Shown: piece after piece, positions 17,164 to 27,472 of the stretch
How positions within the stretch are numbered: the stretch's first letter is position 1
Layout of the letters: each line of letters starts with the position of its first letter
Source: Bdellovibrio sp. GT3
Lineage (GTDB): Bacteria; Bdellovibrionota; Bdellovibrionia; Bdellovibrionales; Bdellovibrionaceae
DNA: 64,000 nt
Reading direction: 5' to 3'
NCBI RefSeq assembly: GCF_037996765.1
Contig: NZ_JBBNAD010000004.1
Location: forward strand, 1 to 64,000
Made by a program: the position numbers and the translations under genes
The notes under the pieces: model-generated
Seen by the model: the letters and a program-made list of their open reading frames with translations, nothing else
Told to the model about the DNA's origin: nothing
Databases searched by the model: none

Positions 17164-18054
17164 ATGAAAGCAAAACTAACATTATCTAAAGGTGGCTCGG
17201 CATTTCGCAAAATCGCGATGGGATCATGGCATAAAGCTGGTGATCCTTCGGTGTATGGCTTGTTGGAAATCGACATGACCAAAGCGCTGGAATATATGAA
17301 GTCCTACGAGACAGCCACCGGAACCAAACTTTCCATTTCTCATCTTGTCGGCAAGGCAGCTGCAACAGCAATGAAGGAGCGGCCTGAAATTAACGGCATG
17401 ATTCGCTTCAATCGAATTTACCTGCGTGATCAGGTCGATGTTTTTTATCAGGTGAATATCCCTGGCAATCCTGAAGATCCAGTGGGCAAAGCAACTTTGA
17501 CGGGCGTTGTGGTCAGGGCCGCAGAAAACATGACGGCAGGACAGATCGCTCAGGAGTTGGCTAATAAGTCCAAGGCAATCAAGGGCGGAGCTACAAGTGA
17601 ACTGACTAAATCCCTTGATGCAATGAAGTTCATGCCCTGGGGACTGATGCGCATGATTCTGAATATCACATCATTCTTAAATTACGATTTGGGGATCAAT
17701 CTTACCTGGGCCGGAATGCCACGAGACGCTTTCGGTTCAATTATGATCACGAATATCGGCGGGATGGGTGCTGACACCGCGTGGGCTCCACTGGTGGCAT
17801 ATTCAAAAGTGCCGATTTTGCTGACGGTGGGGCAGATTAAACAACGTGCCTGGGTCAGTGAAACAGGCGCTGTTGAAGCAAGACCGGTCGCACGTATTGG
17901 CGTGACTTTTGATCATCGTTTTATGGACGGGACGCATGCTGCAGCTTTGCAGAAGATATTTGAAAAATGCTTTGCTGAGCCTGAGAAATACTTTGGCCAA
18001 GTCGCAGAAAATTCATATCCAAAGCTTTCGGCGTTTCCTTTGAAGATGGCCTAA
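17164..18054 (+). CDS. 2-oxoacid dehydrogenase E2-type acyltransferase without lipoyl domain
   Basis: This 296-residue protein consists only of the catalytic acyltransferase fold of E2 components: SAFRKIAMGSWHKAGDPSV at the N-terminus, LSISHLVGKAAATAMKERPEIN, and the active-site GVTFDHRFMDGTHAA with His and Asp in the HxxxD arrangement. The lipoyl and E1/E3-binding domains of true E2 subunits (normally about 400-600 residues) are missing, and no E1 or E3 gene lies nearby. It therefore probably acylates another substrate. Family members of this stand-alone type exist but are poorly characterised. Its stop overlaps the convergent kinase gene by four bases. Confidence 0.85.
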   Translation: MKAKLTLSKGGSAFRKIAMGSWHKAGDPSVYGLLEIDMTKALEYMKSYETATGTKLSISHLVGKAAATAMKERPEINGMIRFNRIYLRDQVDVFYQVNIPGNPEDPVGKATLTGVVVRAAENMTAGQIAQELANKSKAIKGGATSELTKSLDAMKFMPWGLMRMILNITSFLNYDLGINLTWAGMPRDAFGSIMITNIGGMGADTAWAPLVAYSKVPILLTVGQIKQRAWVSETGAVEARPVARIGVTFDHRFMDGTHAAALQKIFEKCFAEPEKYFGQVAENSYPKLSAFPLKMA

Positions 18055-20252
18055 AGATTTTGTTCTGGGGGATACTGGGCGCGAACATGTTTGCCCAGGT
18101 ATTCCTGCACCAGAATTAATTCATTTTCCAATGAATCCACGAGCAGAGTCATCTGCTGAATATTGGTCGATGCCAGATCAATCTTTTCAATACGCTCAGC
18201 AATTTCTTTCAGGCGGAGCGCTCCCAGTACTGCAGCTGACGACTTCAAGTTGTGTGCAAGTTTTGGCAAAAGTGCGAAATCACCTTTGGACAGGGCTTCG
18301 CGCATTTGTGCAATGTGTGCCGGGCTGTCCTGGTTGAAAATGTCCACGACTTCCTTAAGCAAGGTATGACCATTTCTTTTTTCTTCAGTATTAAGAAGGC
18401 TCAGGCTCTGAGGATTTGCAGCGTGCTGTCCCTGAATAATCCATTTGTTAATTTTGAACATGAGATCGTTATAAGAAATCGGCTTGCTGATATAGTCATT
18501 CATACCGGATTCCAGGCACTGCTCGATGTCGCCTTTGATGGCATTGGCCGTGGTTGCAAGAATGGGAATAGCCCGGTTGTCGTCACCAGCCTGACCTTTG
18601 CGTATTCTTCGGGTGGCCTCGTATCCGTCCAGCACCGGCATTTGAGCATCCATCAGAACAAGATCGAATTTTTCAGAAAGTAGAGCGGCTATCGCAGCAT
18701 TGCCGTTTTCGGCAGTGCGACTGGTGCATCCCATTGTTGCCAGCATTTCGCTGACCACTTTCTGATTTATCAGATTGTCTTCAGCTATAAGGATGTGACC
18801 GCGAATCATCGAGGTTGGTTTAAGATTTGCCATTCTGCTGATAGTGGCATCGGTTGAGGGCACTCCCAGATTTACATCAAAGTAAAAGCGCGAACCAATG
18901 CCCTTGACGCTGTCTACGTCTATCTTGCCTCTCATCATTTCCACGATTTGTTTGGAAATAGCGAGTCCCAATCCAGTACCGCCGTATTTTCGAGTTGTGG
19001 AACTGTCCCCTTGAGTGAAGCTTTTAAATAGTTTTTTACGGGTGTCATCATCAAAGCCGACACCTTGATCAATGACTTCAAAGAGCAAATGCATTGATCC
19101 CTCGGCATCAGGGCCTTTGGGTGTGATGCGAACTTTAATGATGCCCTGCTCTGAAAATTTTATGGCGTTGTTTATCAGATTCAGCAAAACCTGGCGCAAT
19201 CGCAAGGGATCGCCTGTCAGGAACTCGGGCACGGTTGGATCGATTTCGATTTTAATTTCAAGATTTTTCATTCGGGCAGAGTATTCGACAATGGACACGG
19301 CACTTCGCACCAAAGAGGATAGTTCGAAGTTGGTTTCTTCCAGTTGGAGTTTTCCCGACTCAATTTTTGATAAATCCAGAATCTCATTGATCAGTGACAG
19401 AAGTGCATTCGAGGAGGTTTTAATGGTTTCAAAGTAATCCTGCTGACGTGAATTAAGTGGTGTCTGTTCAAATAACTTCAACATGCCAATGATTCCATTT
19501 AACGGAGTGCGAATCTCGTGACTCATGTTTGCGAGGAATACGGACTTCATATTTGATGCTTCCAGAGCTTTGGTTCGAGCCACTTCAAGTTCCGCCTCAA
19601 TCGATTCGCGCATACGAATCTGGTTGCTTAGCAGGCGGGTTGAGAGGAAGAAAAGTAGAAATGAAACCCCGATTCCCAGGGACACCAGGATACATGTATT
19701 GATAAATTGGGATTCCAATTTTCCTGAACGCTGGGTCAACAAAGTTTGCTCGTCGGTTTCAATATCAGAAATAAGGCGATGGATTTCAGAGGTTTCAGCA
19801 GAAGTCAGAAGGGATCTGTATTTCTCATCAGTGAGTATCTTGCCGTTGTGTTGAAGCTCGGCTGCGAAACGCTGCCATATTGCGGATTTTGTTGCGATTA
19901 AGGATTTTAAGCGCTGAATGCGACCTGCCTGTGTGGGGTTGTCACTTGCGAGTTTTGACAGTGTATCAAGATTTCTTTGCAGTGCCAGTTGCGCATTATT
20001 GAATGGTTCCTGGGATATCTTCGGATCAATAAACATCGCGGAAAGAGTGACCTTGCTTTCCTCCAGGTTCGCTTTGGTTTTCTGAACTTCAGTCAGGACT
20101 TCGTAGGTGTGTTTGCGCCACAAGGAAGCCAGGTGCAATTGGCGACCGCTATAGAAGATCGTGACGCCGATAATTACCAGAATGCAAAATCCGGCAAAAG
20201 CGAGGAAGAACGAGGTTTTTGAATGGTATTCGCGACCGTTTTTCTTTCCCAT
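18051..20252 (-). CDS. Hybrid sensor histidine kinase with receiver and HPt domains
   Basis: This 733-residue membrane kinase has helices at about 14-34 and 185-205, with a helical 150-residue periplasmic sensor between them. A HisKA domain follows with [10 protein letters not shown] (His245), then HATPase motifs [19 protein letters not shown] and [15 protein letters not shown] receiver domain contains [12 protein letters not shown], and a C-terminal HPt domain contains [12 protein letters not shown]. All four phosphorelay residues are present except a DNA-binding output, so a separate regulator is expected. The divergent OmpR-type gene at 20364 is the obvious candidate partner; this is inference. 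Confidence 0.93.
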   Translation of the reverse strand: MGKKNGREYHSKTSFFLAFAGFCILVIIGVTIFYSGRQLHLASLWRKHTYEVLTEVQKTKANLEESKVTLSAMFIDPKISQEPFNNAQLALQRNLDTLSKLASDNPTQAGRIQRLKSLIATKSAIWQRFAAELQHNGKILTDEKYRSLLTSAETSEIHRLISDIETDEQTLLTQRSGKLESQFINTCILVSLGIGVSFLLFFLSTRLLSNQIRMRESIEAELEVARTKALEASNMKSVFLANMSHEIRTPLNGIIGMLKLFEQTPLNSRQQDYFETIKTSSNALLSLINEILDLSKIESGKLQLEETNFELSSLVRSAVSIVEYSARMKNLEIKIEIDPTVPEFLTGDPLRLRQVLLNLINNAIKFSEQGIIKVRITPKGPDAEGSMHLLFEVIDQGVGFDDDTRKKLFKSFTQGDSSTTRKYGGTGLGLAISKQIVEMMRGKIDVDSVKGIGSRFYFDVNLGVPSTDATISRMANLKPTSMIRGHILIAEDNLINQKVVSEMLATMGCTSRTAENGNAAIAALLSEKFDLVLMDAQMPVLDGYEATRRIRKGQAGDDNRAIPILATTANAIKGDIEQCLESGMNDYISKPISYNDLMFKINKWIIQGQHAANPQSLSLLNTEEKRNGHTLLKEVVDIFNQDSPAHIAQMREALSKGDFALLPKLAHNLKSSAAVLGALRLKEIAERIEKIDLASTNIQQMTLLVDSLENELILVQEYLGKHVRAQYPPEQNL

Positions 20253-20363
20253 GCTTCCATTAAACCTCTCTCGAGGAAGGGGGCCAATCTTTCGGTCCTT
20301 GAATAATCAAAATACACATTATTAATAGTAGTCATGTGTCGTGTGGCTCTGGAGAATCAAAGA

Positions 20364-21086
20364 ATGGACAAGAATCTGAAGAATGTGCTTCTAATTGAGG
20401 ATTCCAGGGAGATGCAGGCAATAGTCCGTCATTCGATTTCGGATGTTTGCCTCTTGAAGCACGTGGGAACTGCGGCAGAGGGCCGGAACGAACTGGATCT
20501 GGGAATTTATTCGTTACTACTTTTGGATGTCTCTTTACCTGATGCAGATGGATTTGAGTTTTGTGCAAGTCTGCGCAAAGAAAAAAGATACCTGGATTTG
20601 CCAGTGATTTTTTTAACGGGAAAGACCGATTTGGCACAAAAGGTTCAAGGGTTTGAAGCGGGCGGTGATGACTACATTACCAAACCCTTTGAGCCCGAAG
20701 AACTAAGGGCACGGGTTAAAGGTAAACTTAGTCGGATCAAGGAATTCGGAAGTTCCTTCAGTTTGGCGGGATACCGTGTGGATTTTTCGATGCAAAAGAT
20801 TTTTGAGATGAATGAGGAAGGTGTTGAACAAGCACTGCCGCTGACGCCGCTCGAGTTCAAAATTTTCAGTCACCTTTTGAAAAATTCCGGAAAAGTTTTC
20901 TCTCGCAAGAACCTGTTGGAGCTATTCTGGGCAGACAGTCTGCATATTTCCAATCATACCGTCGACACCCATATTTCCTCACTCAGAAAGAAGATGGGTG
21001 AGCGGGGAGGGTTGATTCGATCCGTCTTTAAACAGGGATATACATTTGAACCTCTGAATGAATCTCAAAGGGATGTCTCAGTCTGA
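20364..21086 (+). CDS. OmpR/PhoB-type response regulator
   Basis: This 240-residue protein has a receiver domain (LLIEDSRE, LLLLDVSLPDADG with the phospho-acceptor Asp, FLTGK, YITKPFEPEEL) and a winged-helix output domain (LTPLEFKIFSHLL, VDTHISSLRKK, SVFKQGYTF). I use ATG 20364, behind GGAG at 9 bases, rather than ATG 20334. It is divergent from the hybrid kinase with about 110 bases between them, which suggests, but does not prove, that they form one phosphorelay. Confidence 0.92.
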   Translation: MDKNLKNVLLIEDSREMQAIVRHSISDVCLLKHVGTAAEGRNELDLGIYSLLLLDVSLPDADGFEFCASLRKEKRYLDLPVIFLTGKTDLAQKVQGFEAGGDDYITKPFEPEELRARVKGKLSRIKEFGSSFSLAGYRVDFSMQKIFEMNEEGVEQALPLTPLEFKIFSHLLKNSGKVFSRKNLLELFWADSLHISNHTVDTHISSLRKKMGERGGLIRSVFKQGYTFEPLNESQRDVSV

Positions 21087-21231
21087 GAATGCAAATCCTT
21101 AGGGAACTTCCCGGAGCGGGAAACGTCTACAACATTCTATACACAGTTATTAAATTAAACAGTTTAAACCAATAGAACCGACAAGTGAGTGGTCCGCGTA
21201 TTGCTATTCATGTTAGGGGGATGGGGTGAAA

Positions 21232-22419
21232 ATGCCTAAATATCAACTTTTCGGATTTATCACATTGGCAGCGATTTCAATCGTTTCGTTTCAAAACTGT
21301 TCACAGGCAAGCTTCTCTGAGGCGAAAAGTCAGTTGGCTTCCTCCATACCGGACGGTTCCAATACAACGGACTCGGCTTCACCGAATGATCCAAGCACTC
21401 CAGACAGTGCTTCGCCAGACACACTGTCTGCGGTGGATATCACGTGGGCAGTGAATAAAAATGTGGTTTTGAATATCACGCATGCGAGCATTATCGCCGC
21501 GAACAAGGGCAGCTTATTGAAAGTCGATTCCGTGGGCATGCCCAATTTGGGTTCGTTAACGGCGAAGGGCTCCAGCAGTTACGATTTCGTATCTTCTGTG
21601 ACCGGCACGGCGACGATGTCCTATACTATTTCCAACAGCTCCAATGTTAAAGCCAGCGCTAAGATCATTATTAAGGTGGTTGAAAGCGACATTGCGACCG
21701 CTCCTTTCTATGGCTGTAACCTTGACGGCAAACTTTATAGTTTGGATCCGGCTAGCGGGACATTGTTGCAGGAAGTGAATCTGACCTATAATGGTTCCAA
21801 GTTGCCTTGCAGTGACATGGTTATCAGTAATTCCGGAGTGGTGTTTGCGAAGGATGCAGACGGAAGCAACAAGATCTATACGATCGACGTGAGCACAGGC
21901 AAGGGCACCCTTTATCAAGGTTCATTGGTGGCTTCCGGTAACCGTTCTGTAGGCTTGACCCTGAGTGCGGATGGCCAAAGCCTGATCACTTCAGAGGAAA
22001 CAGATCCAGGTAAATCGTCTCAGACAAACAGTCTGATTCAAGTTTCTAAAGCGGGTGTGAAGACGGTTCTTATTCCAGCTTCAGACAAGTTTCAGATGTA
22101 TGGTGGTGACATCAAGTTGCTTCCGGATAACAAGATGTATTGGACCATCACTAACGCGACGTCGACTTTGTGTCGCAATACCGCGAAGGCAGGCAACCAG
22201 GCCGTGCTAAGATACGACCCAGCAACTGGAGAGAAGAAAGAGATCGCATGTTTTGATAAGAAAAATATCTTCGGTCTGGGTTTCGCCTCTAAAGCACTTT
22301 ACGGCTTCAGTGAGCAAGGAAATCTGGTGCGTGTCGACATCAACACGGGCAATACGACTCTGATCAAGAATACCGGTCTGACGTTCATTGGTGCCGCAGC
22401 CAATCCGATCCTTTGGTAG
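21232..22419 (+). CDS. Lipoprotein with propeller-like C-terminal domain
   Basis: This roughly 395-residue secreted protein has an N-terminal hydrophobic segment ending in FQNCS, a probable but non-canonical lipobox. ATG 21232 or GTG 21226 could be the start; GGGG lies at a fitting distance for both. After a Ser/Pro/Asp-rich linker, residues about 65-165 look like a beta-sandwich. Residues about 170-395 carry repeated blade-like motifs (LYSLDPASGTLL, IYTIDVSTGKGT, VLRYDPATGEKK, LVRVDINTGNTT), as in beta-propellers. The function is unknown. A strong terminator follows. Confidence 0.75.
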   Translation: MPKYQLFGFITLAAISIVSFQNCSQASFSEAKSQLASSIPDGSNTTDSASPNDPSTPDSASPDTLSAVDITWAVNKNVVLNITHASIIAANKGSLLKVDSVGMPNLGSLTAKGSSSYDFVSSVTGTATMSYTISNSSNVKASAKIIIKVVESDIATAPFYGCNLDGKLYSLDPASGTLLQEVNLTYNGSKLPCSDMVISNSGVVFAKDADGSNKIYTIDVSTGKGTLYQGSLVASGNRSVGLTLSADGQSLITSEETDPGKSSQTNSLIQVSKAGVKTVLIPASDKFQMYGGDIKLLPDNKMYWTITNATSTLCRNTAKAGNQAVLRYDPATGEKKEIACFDKKNIFGLGFASKALYGFSEQGNLVRVDINTGNTTLIKNTGLTFIGAAANPILW

Positions 22420-22445
22420 GATTTCACAAAAGTAATATTTCATGT

Positions 22446-22472
22446 AAAAAGCCCGCGGACAGCGGGCTTTTT
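22446..22472 (+). terminator. Rho-independent terminator
   Basis: An 11-bp stem AAAAAGCCCGC/GCGGGCTTTTT with loop GGACA ends the lipoprotein transcript. Confidence 0.88.
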
Positions 22473-22603
22473 CATTCACATGTATGGGTATCTTTTTCAT
22501 TCCCAGTATAACAATCGTACAAGTTTCCGGGTGCCTATTGTGAATTCCTGAATCCTCGGGCAATTTCGCCTCATTCGTATCAAAAACATAAATGAGGTAT
22601 TCG

Positions 22604-23080
22604 ATGAAAAAAATCGTTCTTTCTGTTGTGACTCTTTTGTTGGCTCAAACGGCTTCCGCTGAAATCACAGCGAACTCCTCTTGGGAAGAAATCTTCGCAG
22701 CCAAGGGTCCATATCAAATCCACGCGCCAGTAGTTTATATGGGACGCGCAATTGACTACACATACGTGTGCCGTGATGGACAAAACCTACGCACAATGGG
22801 TCCTGTTGATATCGTGGTTAATGATCACAATGGTGACGGCCCAACGAAATTTGAAGTTGTTGGCAGTGAAGTTCTTTCCACTCCAATTAACTATGTTCAA
22901 CACGAAGAATTCTGTGATGCTTCTTACAATAAAGTTCTTTGCACTCCTGTTACTTACACAGGTGTTTATCCAATGACTGTTCAAATCAGCGTGGGTCGCA
23001 AATTGAACAAAGGTCGTGAAGTTCATTTGTTCACGAAATCATACACAGTTCCGAACTGTGAAACAGTTGAAGTAAAATAG
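22604..23080 (+). CDS. Small periplasmic protein of unknown function
   Basis: This 158-residue protein has a signal peptide ending near residue 18 (ASAE). I use ATG 22604 (MKKIVLS) behind GAGG rather than ATG 22592. The mature part is beta-rich with four cysteines (YVCRDG, EEFCDAS, VLCTPV, PNCETV) that could make two disulfides. I recognise no family. It is flanked on both sides by terminators, so it is monocistronic. Confidence 0.75.
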   Translation: MKKIVLSVVTLLLAQTASAEITANSSWEEIFAAKGPYQIHAPVVYMGRAIDYTYVCRDGQNLRTMGPVDIVVNDHNGDGPTKFEVVGSEVLSTPINYVQHEEFCDASYNKVLCTPVTYTGVYPMTVQISVGRKLNKGREVHLFTKSYTVPNCETVEVK

Positions 23081-23108
23081 TTGATTAGCATCAAATTCTG
23101 AATGCTTT

Positions 23109-23134
23109 AAAAGGCTCCCAATAGGGGGCCTTTT
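23109..23134 (+). terminator. Rho-independent terminator
   Basis: An 11-bp stem AAAAGGCTCCC/GGGGGCCTTTT (one G-T pair) with loop AATA and a following T-run ends the preceding gene. Confidence 0.85.
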
Positions 23135-23229
23135 TTTATTTTAACAATTGAAGATGCAATTTGTGCGGTTTGATTGTCGCTGATCCATCGTGAGCTTTAA
23201 AATGGGCCTTTAAACATGGGAGGCACATC

Positions 23230-24300
23230 ATGAGTGTAAGGGCGTGGATATGTATATTATTGTCGGTGCTCATAGTTGAGCCTGGCAACGCTTGCACAAG
23301 ATTTCTTTGGAAATCCAGCGATGAGAACACTGTGATCGGCAGAAATATGGATTGGGGAGAGGAGATCGGCTCCAATATGTGGTTGCTTCCGCGGGGAATG
23401 GAGCGCCAAGGAGGAGTCACTGACAACCCATTGAATTGGACGTCGAAATACGGCAGTGTGATTTTAACGGCGTACGATATTGGCACCGCCGATGGCATCA
23501 ACGAAAAGGGACTTGTCGTAAATATTCTTTATCTGACCGAAAGTGATTTTGGGATTCGGAACACCCAGCTTCCGGGGATCTCGGTATCTTTGTGGGCTCA
23601 ATATTTTTTGGATAACTTTGAAACTGTCAAAGAGGCCCTCAGTTCATTTGAAGCAAAGCCTTTTCAAATTCAAACATTTGGCGTTGAAACTTCCATGGGT
23701 AGAAAAGAGGGAGCTGTTCATTTGGCTATTTCCGATAAAGAAGGTGATACGGCTGTGATTGAGTATATCGGTGGCAAGGCCAAAATCTATCACGATAAAA
23801 GCCATAAGGTGATGACCAATTCTCCGCCCTTTGATCAACAGCTGGCGGCTTTGAAGCAGTATCAGGGTTTTGGCGGCGATAAGAAGCTCCCAGGCACCAC
23901 GGAGGCCGCCGATCGCTTCGTGAGGGCAGCCTATTACGCTCAACACTTGCCTCCGCCACAGGACTATCGGGAGGCCGTTGCCGGCGTTTTCAGTGTCCTG
24001 CGCAATGTCTCCCAGCCATTTGGGGCGCCAGATCCTGCAAGACCGTACATTTCAACAACTCGGTGGAGAACCGTCGCTGATATGAAGCGGGGAATTTATT
24101 TTTATGAAAACACCCTAAGCCCCAATGTCGTGTGGGTGCAGTTGAATCGTTTGGATTTTCAAAAGGCAGCTCCGGTGCGAAAACTCTCACTAGTGAAAAA
24201 CTATGACTTAGTGGGCGATGTTACAGGGGTCTTTAAACCGGAAAAAATGTTCCAGTTTCAAAAGGTGGAAAAAGAAAAGCAGTTGGGCAAGGCTCAGTGA
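23230..24300 (+). CDS. Secreted Ntn-hydrolase of the choloylglycine hydrolase / penicillin V acylase family
   Basis: This 356-residue protein has a signal peptide of 21 residues (cut PGNA-CTRF). Cleavage exposes Cys22 as the new N-terminus, which is the catalytic nucleophile of this family. VIGRNMDW follows about 15 residues later and carries the conserved Arg and Asp; NEKGLVVNILYL and the later RNVSQPFGAPD region also fit. Members hydrolyse linear amide bonds, such as bile salts, penicillin V or acyl-homoserine lactones. A periplasmic location and the predatory context make signal or lipid amides more likely than bile salts, but this is inference. GGGAGG precedes the ATG. Confidence 0.88.
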   Translation: MSVRAWICILLSVLIVEPGNACTRFLWKSSDENTVIGRNMDWGEEIGSNMWLLPRGMERQGGVTDNPLNWTSKYGSVILTAYDIGTADGINEKGLVVNILYLTESDFGIRNTQLPGISVSLWAQYFLDNFETVKEALSSFEAKPFQIQTFGVETSMGRKEGAVHLAISDKEGDTAVIEYIGGKAKIYHDKSHKVMTNSPPFDQQLAALKQYQGFGGDKKLPGTTEAADRFVRAAYYAQHLPPPQDYREAVAGVFSVLRNVSQPFGAPDPARPYISTTRWRTVADMKRGIYFYENTLSPNVVWVQLNRLDFQKAAPVRKLSLVKNYDLVGDVTGVFKPEKMFQFQKVEKEKQLGKAQ

Positions 24301-24310
24301 CAGGACGAAA

Positions 24311-24338
24311 AAAAAGGGGACTTGGAAGTCCCCTTTTT
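24311..24338. terminator. Bidirectional rho-independent terminator
   Basis: A stem AAAAAGGGGACTT/AAGTCCCCTTTTT around a GG centre lies between two convergent genes and can end both. Confidence 0.88.
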
Positions 24339-24341
24339 AGT

Positions 24342-26054
24342 TTAAACGATAAGTTCTTTTGGAACACCTTTTGGAATCGCACTCAAAAGTTTTTGAGTGT
24401 AATCATGCTGCGGATTTGAATAGATATTCTCCGCTGTGTTCATTTCAACGATTTTACCACCGTACATTACTGCCACGTCGTCAGAGATGTATTTAACCAC
24501 TGACAAGTCATGGGAGATAAAGATGTAAGTCAGGTTCATTTCGTCCTGAAGATCCAATAGCAAGTTCAGGATCTGAGCCTGAATGGATACGTCAAGAGCG
24601 GATACGGACTCGTCACACACGATGAAATCAGGCTTAACCATCAACGCACGAGCAATACTGATACGTTGTCTTTGACCACCAGAGAACTCATGCGGGTAGC
24701 GATTCATCACACCCGGAGACAAGCCCACTTTTTTCATCATAACAGCAGCCATCTCTTTGCGTTGGCTGTCGTTGTCACCCAAGTTATGGATTTGCATTGG
24801 TTCCATCAGGATCGCACCGATAGTCATACGCGGATTCAGAGAAGCAAATGGATCCTGGAATACGATCTGCATTTTTTTACGTACCGGAAGCATCTGGCGA
24901 GCAGATAGCTTCGTGATGTCCTGACCTTCGAAAACGATTTGACCGGCAGTGGAGTCCACAAGGCGCATCAAAGTACGACCCAACGTGGTTTTTCCGCAAC
25001 CAGACTCTCCCACAAGGCCCAGAGTTCTGCCTTTTTTAACTTGGAAGGAAACGCCATCAACTGCTTTTGTGTAGCCTTGAACGCGTCCTAGCAAGCCGCC
25101 AGTGTGTGCAAAATGTGTTTGCAGGTCTTTGACTTCCAGGATCACTGGAGCGTCAGAAGGATGAGAAGCTTTTTTGGCTTGTTGAGTGGATGCATCCGGG
25201 CCTGGAAGTTCTTCGCCATTAGGACCCATGAAGTCGCTTAGAACTGGCAAACGAGCCAAGTGGCTGGAAAGAGAAGGGCGGCAAGCCAGCAACCCTTTGG
25301 TGTAAGGATGTTGTGGGCTTGTGAAGATTTTATTGGAAACGTTGGTTTCCACAACCTCACCCTTGTTCATTACGATCACCTGGTCAGCGATATCAGCAAC
25401 AACACCCAGGTCATGCGTGATGAACAGCATGCTCATGTTTGTTTGTTTTTGGATATCAGCCAATAGATCCAGAATTTGTTTTTGGATTGTTACGTCCAAC
25501 GCAGTTGTCGGCTCGTCGCAGATCAAAACATCCGGATTACAAGCGATCGCCATTGCGATCATGATACGTTGGCGTTGACCACCGGAGAATTTGTGAGGGT
25601 AGAAGTAAAGTCTTTCTTCCGGATTTGGAATACCCACTTTTTTCAACAACTCCACACCACGAGACAAAGCTTGTTCTTTGGTCAGGTTTTGGTGAAGCAT
25701 CAAAGTTTCAGTGATTTGGTCCGCGACAGTCAGAACCGGATTCAAGCTGGTCATTGGTTCTTGGAAAATCATGGAGATTTTAGCACCACGGATTTCGCGC
25801 ATTTTGTCTTCTGGAAGTTTCAGAAGATCTTTGCCTTCAAACAGAATTTCACCGCTGGTGACTTTGCCCGGGTGACCGATAAGGCGCATGATTGCCAGGG
25901 AAGTAATACTTTTGCCGGAGCCGGATTCACCCACAAGGCCGACAGTTTTGCCTTTAGGGATTGAAAAGGAGATGTGCTTAACAGCTTTAACGATGCCGTC
26001 ATCCGTTTTGAATTCTACAGCAAGGTTTTTTACTTCAATGACATTATTGCTCAT
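24342..26054 (-). CDS. Peptide/nickel-type ABC transporter ATPase, two fused domains (DppD-DppF type)
   Basis: This 570-residue protein carries two complete ATPase domains, each with Walker A (GESGSGKS and GESGCGKT), Q-loop ([10 protein letters not shown] and [10 protein letters not shown]), signature (SGGQRQR twice) and Walker B (VLICDEPT and FIVCDESV). After each ATPase comes the oligopeptide-type extension HPYTKGLL and HDYTQKLL. It normally energises import of dipeptides, oligopeptides or glutathione through two permeases and a binding protein; none of these lie next to it. It begins four bases inside the small upstream gene (ATGA), so translation is coupled. Confidence 0.95.
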   Translation of the reverse strand: MSNNVIEVKNLAVEFKTDDGIVKAVKHISFSIPKGKTVGLVGESGSGKSITSLAIMRLIGHPGKVTSGEILFEGKDLLKLPEDKMREIRGAKISMIFQEPMTSLNPVLTVADQITETLMLHQNLTKEQALSRGVELLKKVGIPNPEERLYFYPHKFSGGQRQRIMIAMAIACNPDVLICDEPTTALDVTIQKQILDLLADIQKQTNMSMLFITHDLGVVADIADQVIVMNKGEVVETNVSNKIFTSPQHPYTKGLLACRPSLSSHLARLPVLSDFMGPNGEELPGPDASTQQAKKASHPSDAPVILEVKDLQTHFAHTGGLLGRVQGYTKAVDGVSFQVKKGRTLGLVGESGCGKTTLGRTLMRLVDSTAGQIVFEGQDITKLSARQMLPVRKKMQIVFQDPFASLNPRMTIGAILMEPMQIHNLGDNDSQRKEMAAVMMKKVGLSPGVMNRYPHEFSGGQRQRISIARALMVKPDFIVCDESVSALDVSIQAQILNLLLDLQDEMNLTYIFISHDLSVVKYISDDVAVMYGGKIVEMNTAENIYSNPQHDYTQKLLSAIPKGVPKELIV

Positions 26055-26332
26055 TTTTCTCTCTTCCTGGGTAACATCAATACATTATCCGGTACGGTCA
26101 CTTCCCGGCGAACCGGAGGTGTACTGTCCTTCAGCGCTGGGTGGGCCCCTTCGCCGCCGTCCAAGAGTAGCAGATATGCCGACAATCTGTAAGCAAGATC
26201 GTGTGCTGCGTAGTTACTTAACTGGATGCGCATGGGCCCAAAGTTTATCTGAATTAAGTCATTTTTGTCGTCTCGTCCAAAATAAAATTCATCCGTGGTA
26301 TCGAAAAATGTTCTTTTTTCTGGATTGTCCAT
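26051..26332 (-). CDS. Small hypothetical protein coupled to the ABC ATPase
   Basis: This 93-residue cytoplasmic protein starts at ATG 26332 behind AGAGGGG; an open extension to 26419 has no support. It is acidic in the first half (TTDEFYFGRDDKND), contains PMRIQLSNYAAHDLAYRLSAYLLLL, a likely amphipathic helix, and ends in a basic stretch. I recognise no family. Its stop overlaps the start of the ABC ATPase by four bases, which supports a real gene with a related role. Confidence 0.65.
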   Translation of the reverse strand: MDNPEKRTFFDTTDEFYFGRDDKNDLIQINFGPMRIQLSNYAAHDLAYRLSAYLLLLDGGEGAHPALKDSTPPVRREVTVPDNVLMLPRKREK

Positions 26333-26526
26333 GAGAACCCCTCTGCTTAGGGCCTTGCTGTGCGCATTTCGAGGTAAACGGGTCAATAAATTGGCCCTTT
26401 TTCGTGATTTGGTTTTCAATGGGTCTTCAATTGGAATTCATTTGGTTGAACAACATTAAAGCGGGGACAAAAGATGCTGAAAAATTCGACTTTTCCCTCT
26501 GAAAAACTTCGTTTACTCTAAGCCCT

Positions 26527-27384
26527 ATGGAAAAGAAAAATCCCGCAGTCGCACCCGAACATACCGCTGTCCGCGTGGCTCTTTGGAGAGCCCTTCACGT
26601 TCAAGTGGACCCGCTACCCCATGTCTTTGTGGACGATTTGGGGGCGCAGATTGTGGGCGAGGAAAATTGGCGCAGTCGCTCTGATATGGAGATAAATTTT
26701 TCAAAAAGCATGCGGGCGTCCATCGTCGTTCGTGCTCGATTTGTTGAGGAACTTGTTGCAGAAGCGATTGATCGCCGCGTTGCGCAATATGTAATCTTGG
26801 GTGCCGGCTTGGACACCTTTGCCCAAAGGCACTCTGAGCTTGTGTCAAAAGTGAGAATTTTTGAAGTCGATCAGCCGGGACCCCAGGCCTGGAAGCAGCA
26901 ACGGCTTCAAGAGTTGGGTTGGGAAGTTCCCAAAAATCTTCATTTTGTGCCGGTGGATTTTGAAGCGGGAGAGTTCTGGTGGCAGAAGTTGCAAGATGCA
27001 GGATTTGATCCCGCTCAGCCGGCCATTGTGGTTTCGACTGGAGTATCTATGTATTTGTCCCGGGAGACAAACTTTGCAACTTTTCAGCAAATGTCTAAAC
27101 TTGCACCGGGTTCGACCTATGCAACAACTTACATGTTGGCCTTGGATCTGCTTGAGGGGCAAGAACGCTCTGTCCTGGAGTTTGTGATGAATAAAGCCAG
27201 CCAATCCGGCACACCATTCCTGAGTTTGTTTCGACCGCAGGAAATTTTGGATTTGGCGATGGGGGCAGGTCTTAAAAAAGTGCAATCAATATCGGCGCAG
27301 GATTTGTATAAGAAGTACTTGGCGCAACGGACAGATGCCTTGAATGCAGGAACGGCGGAATGCTTTTTAGTCGCAATGACGTGA
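26527..27384 (+). CDS. S-adenosylmethionine methyltransferase of the PPM1/LCMT-like family
   Basis: This 285-residue protein matches bacterial leucine carboxyl methyltransferase-like enzymes (TIGR00027 type). Evidence: SMRASIVVRARFVEEL before the domain, YVILGAGLDTFAQR as the SAM-binding motif I, FEVDQPGPQAWKQ as motif II, and VSTGVSMYLSRE as motif IV. The substrate of bacterial members is generally a small molecule or unknown. It is a single gene with no clear terminator at its end and no strong ribosome site. Confidence 0.88.
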   Translation: MEKKNPAVAPEHTAVRVALWRALHVQVDPLPHVFVDDLGAQIVGEENWRSRSDMEINFSKSMRASIVVRARFVEELVAEAIDRRVAQYVILGAGLDTFAQRHSELVSKVRIFEVDQPGPQAWKQQRLQELGWEVPKNLHFVPVDFEAGEFWWQKLQDAGFDPAQPAIVVSTGVSMYLSRETNFATFQQMSKLAPGSTYATTYMLALDLLEGQERSVLEFVMNKASQSGTPFLSLFRPQEILDLAMGAGLKKVQSISAQDLYKKYLAQRTDALNAGTAECFLVAMT

Positions 27385-27472
27385 TCAAGTCTCTTGATCG
27401 TGGAAAAAAGTAAATTAATTTGCTGACCGTAAGGTTATCAGTTTATAAAAAGGTATTAAACATTTGTGAGGG

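Noticed and set aside
24342-26054. Double ABC ATPase as product of an assembly fusion
   Set aside because: Fused DppD-DppF-type ATPases are common, and the linker between the domains is clean with no frame disturbance.
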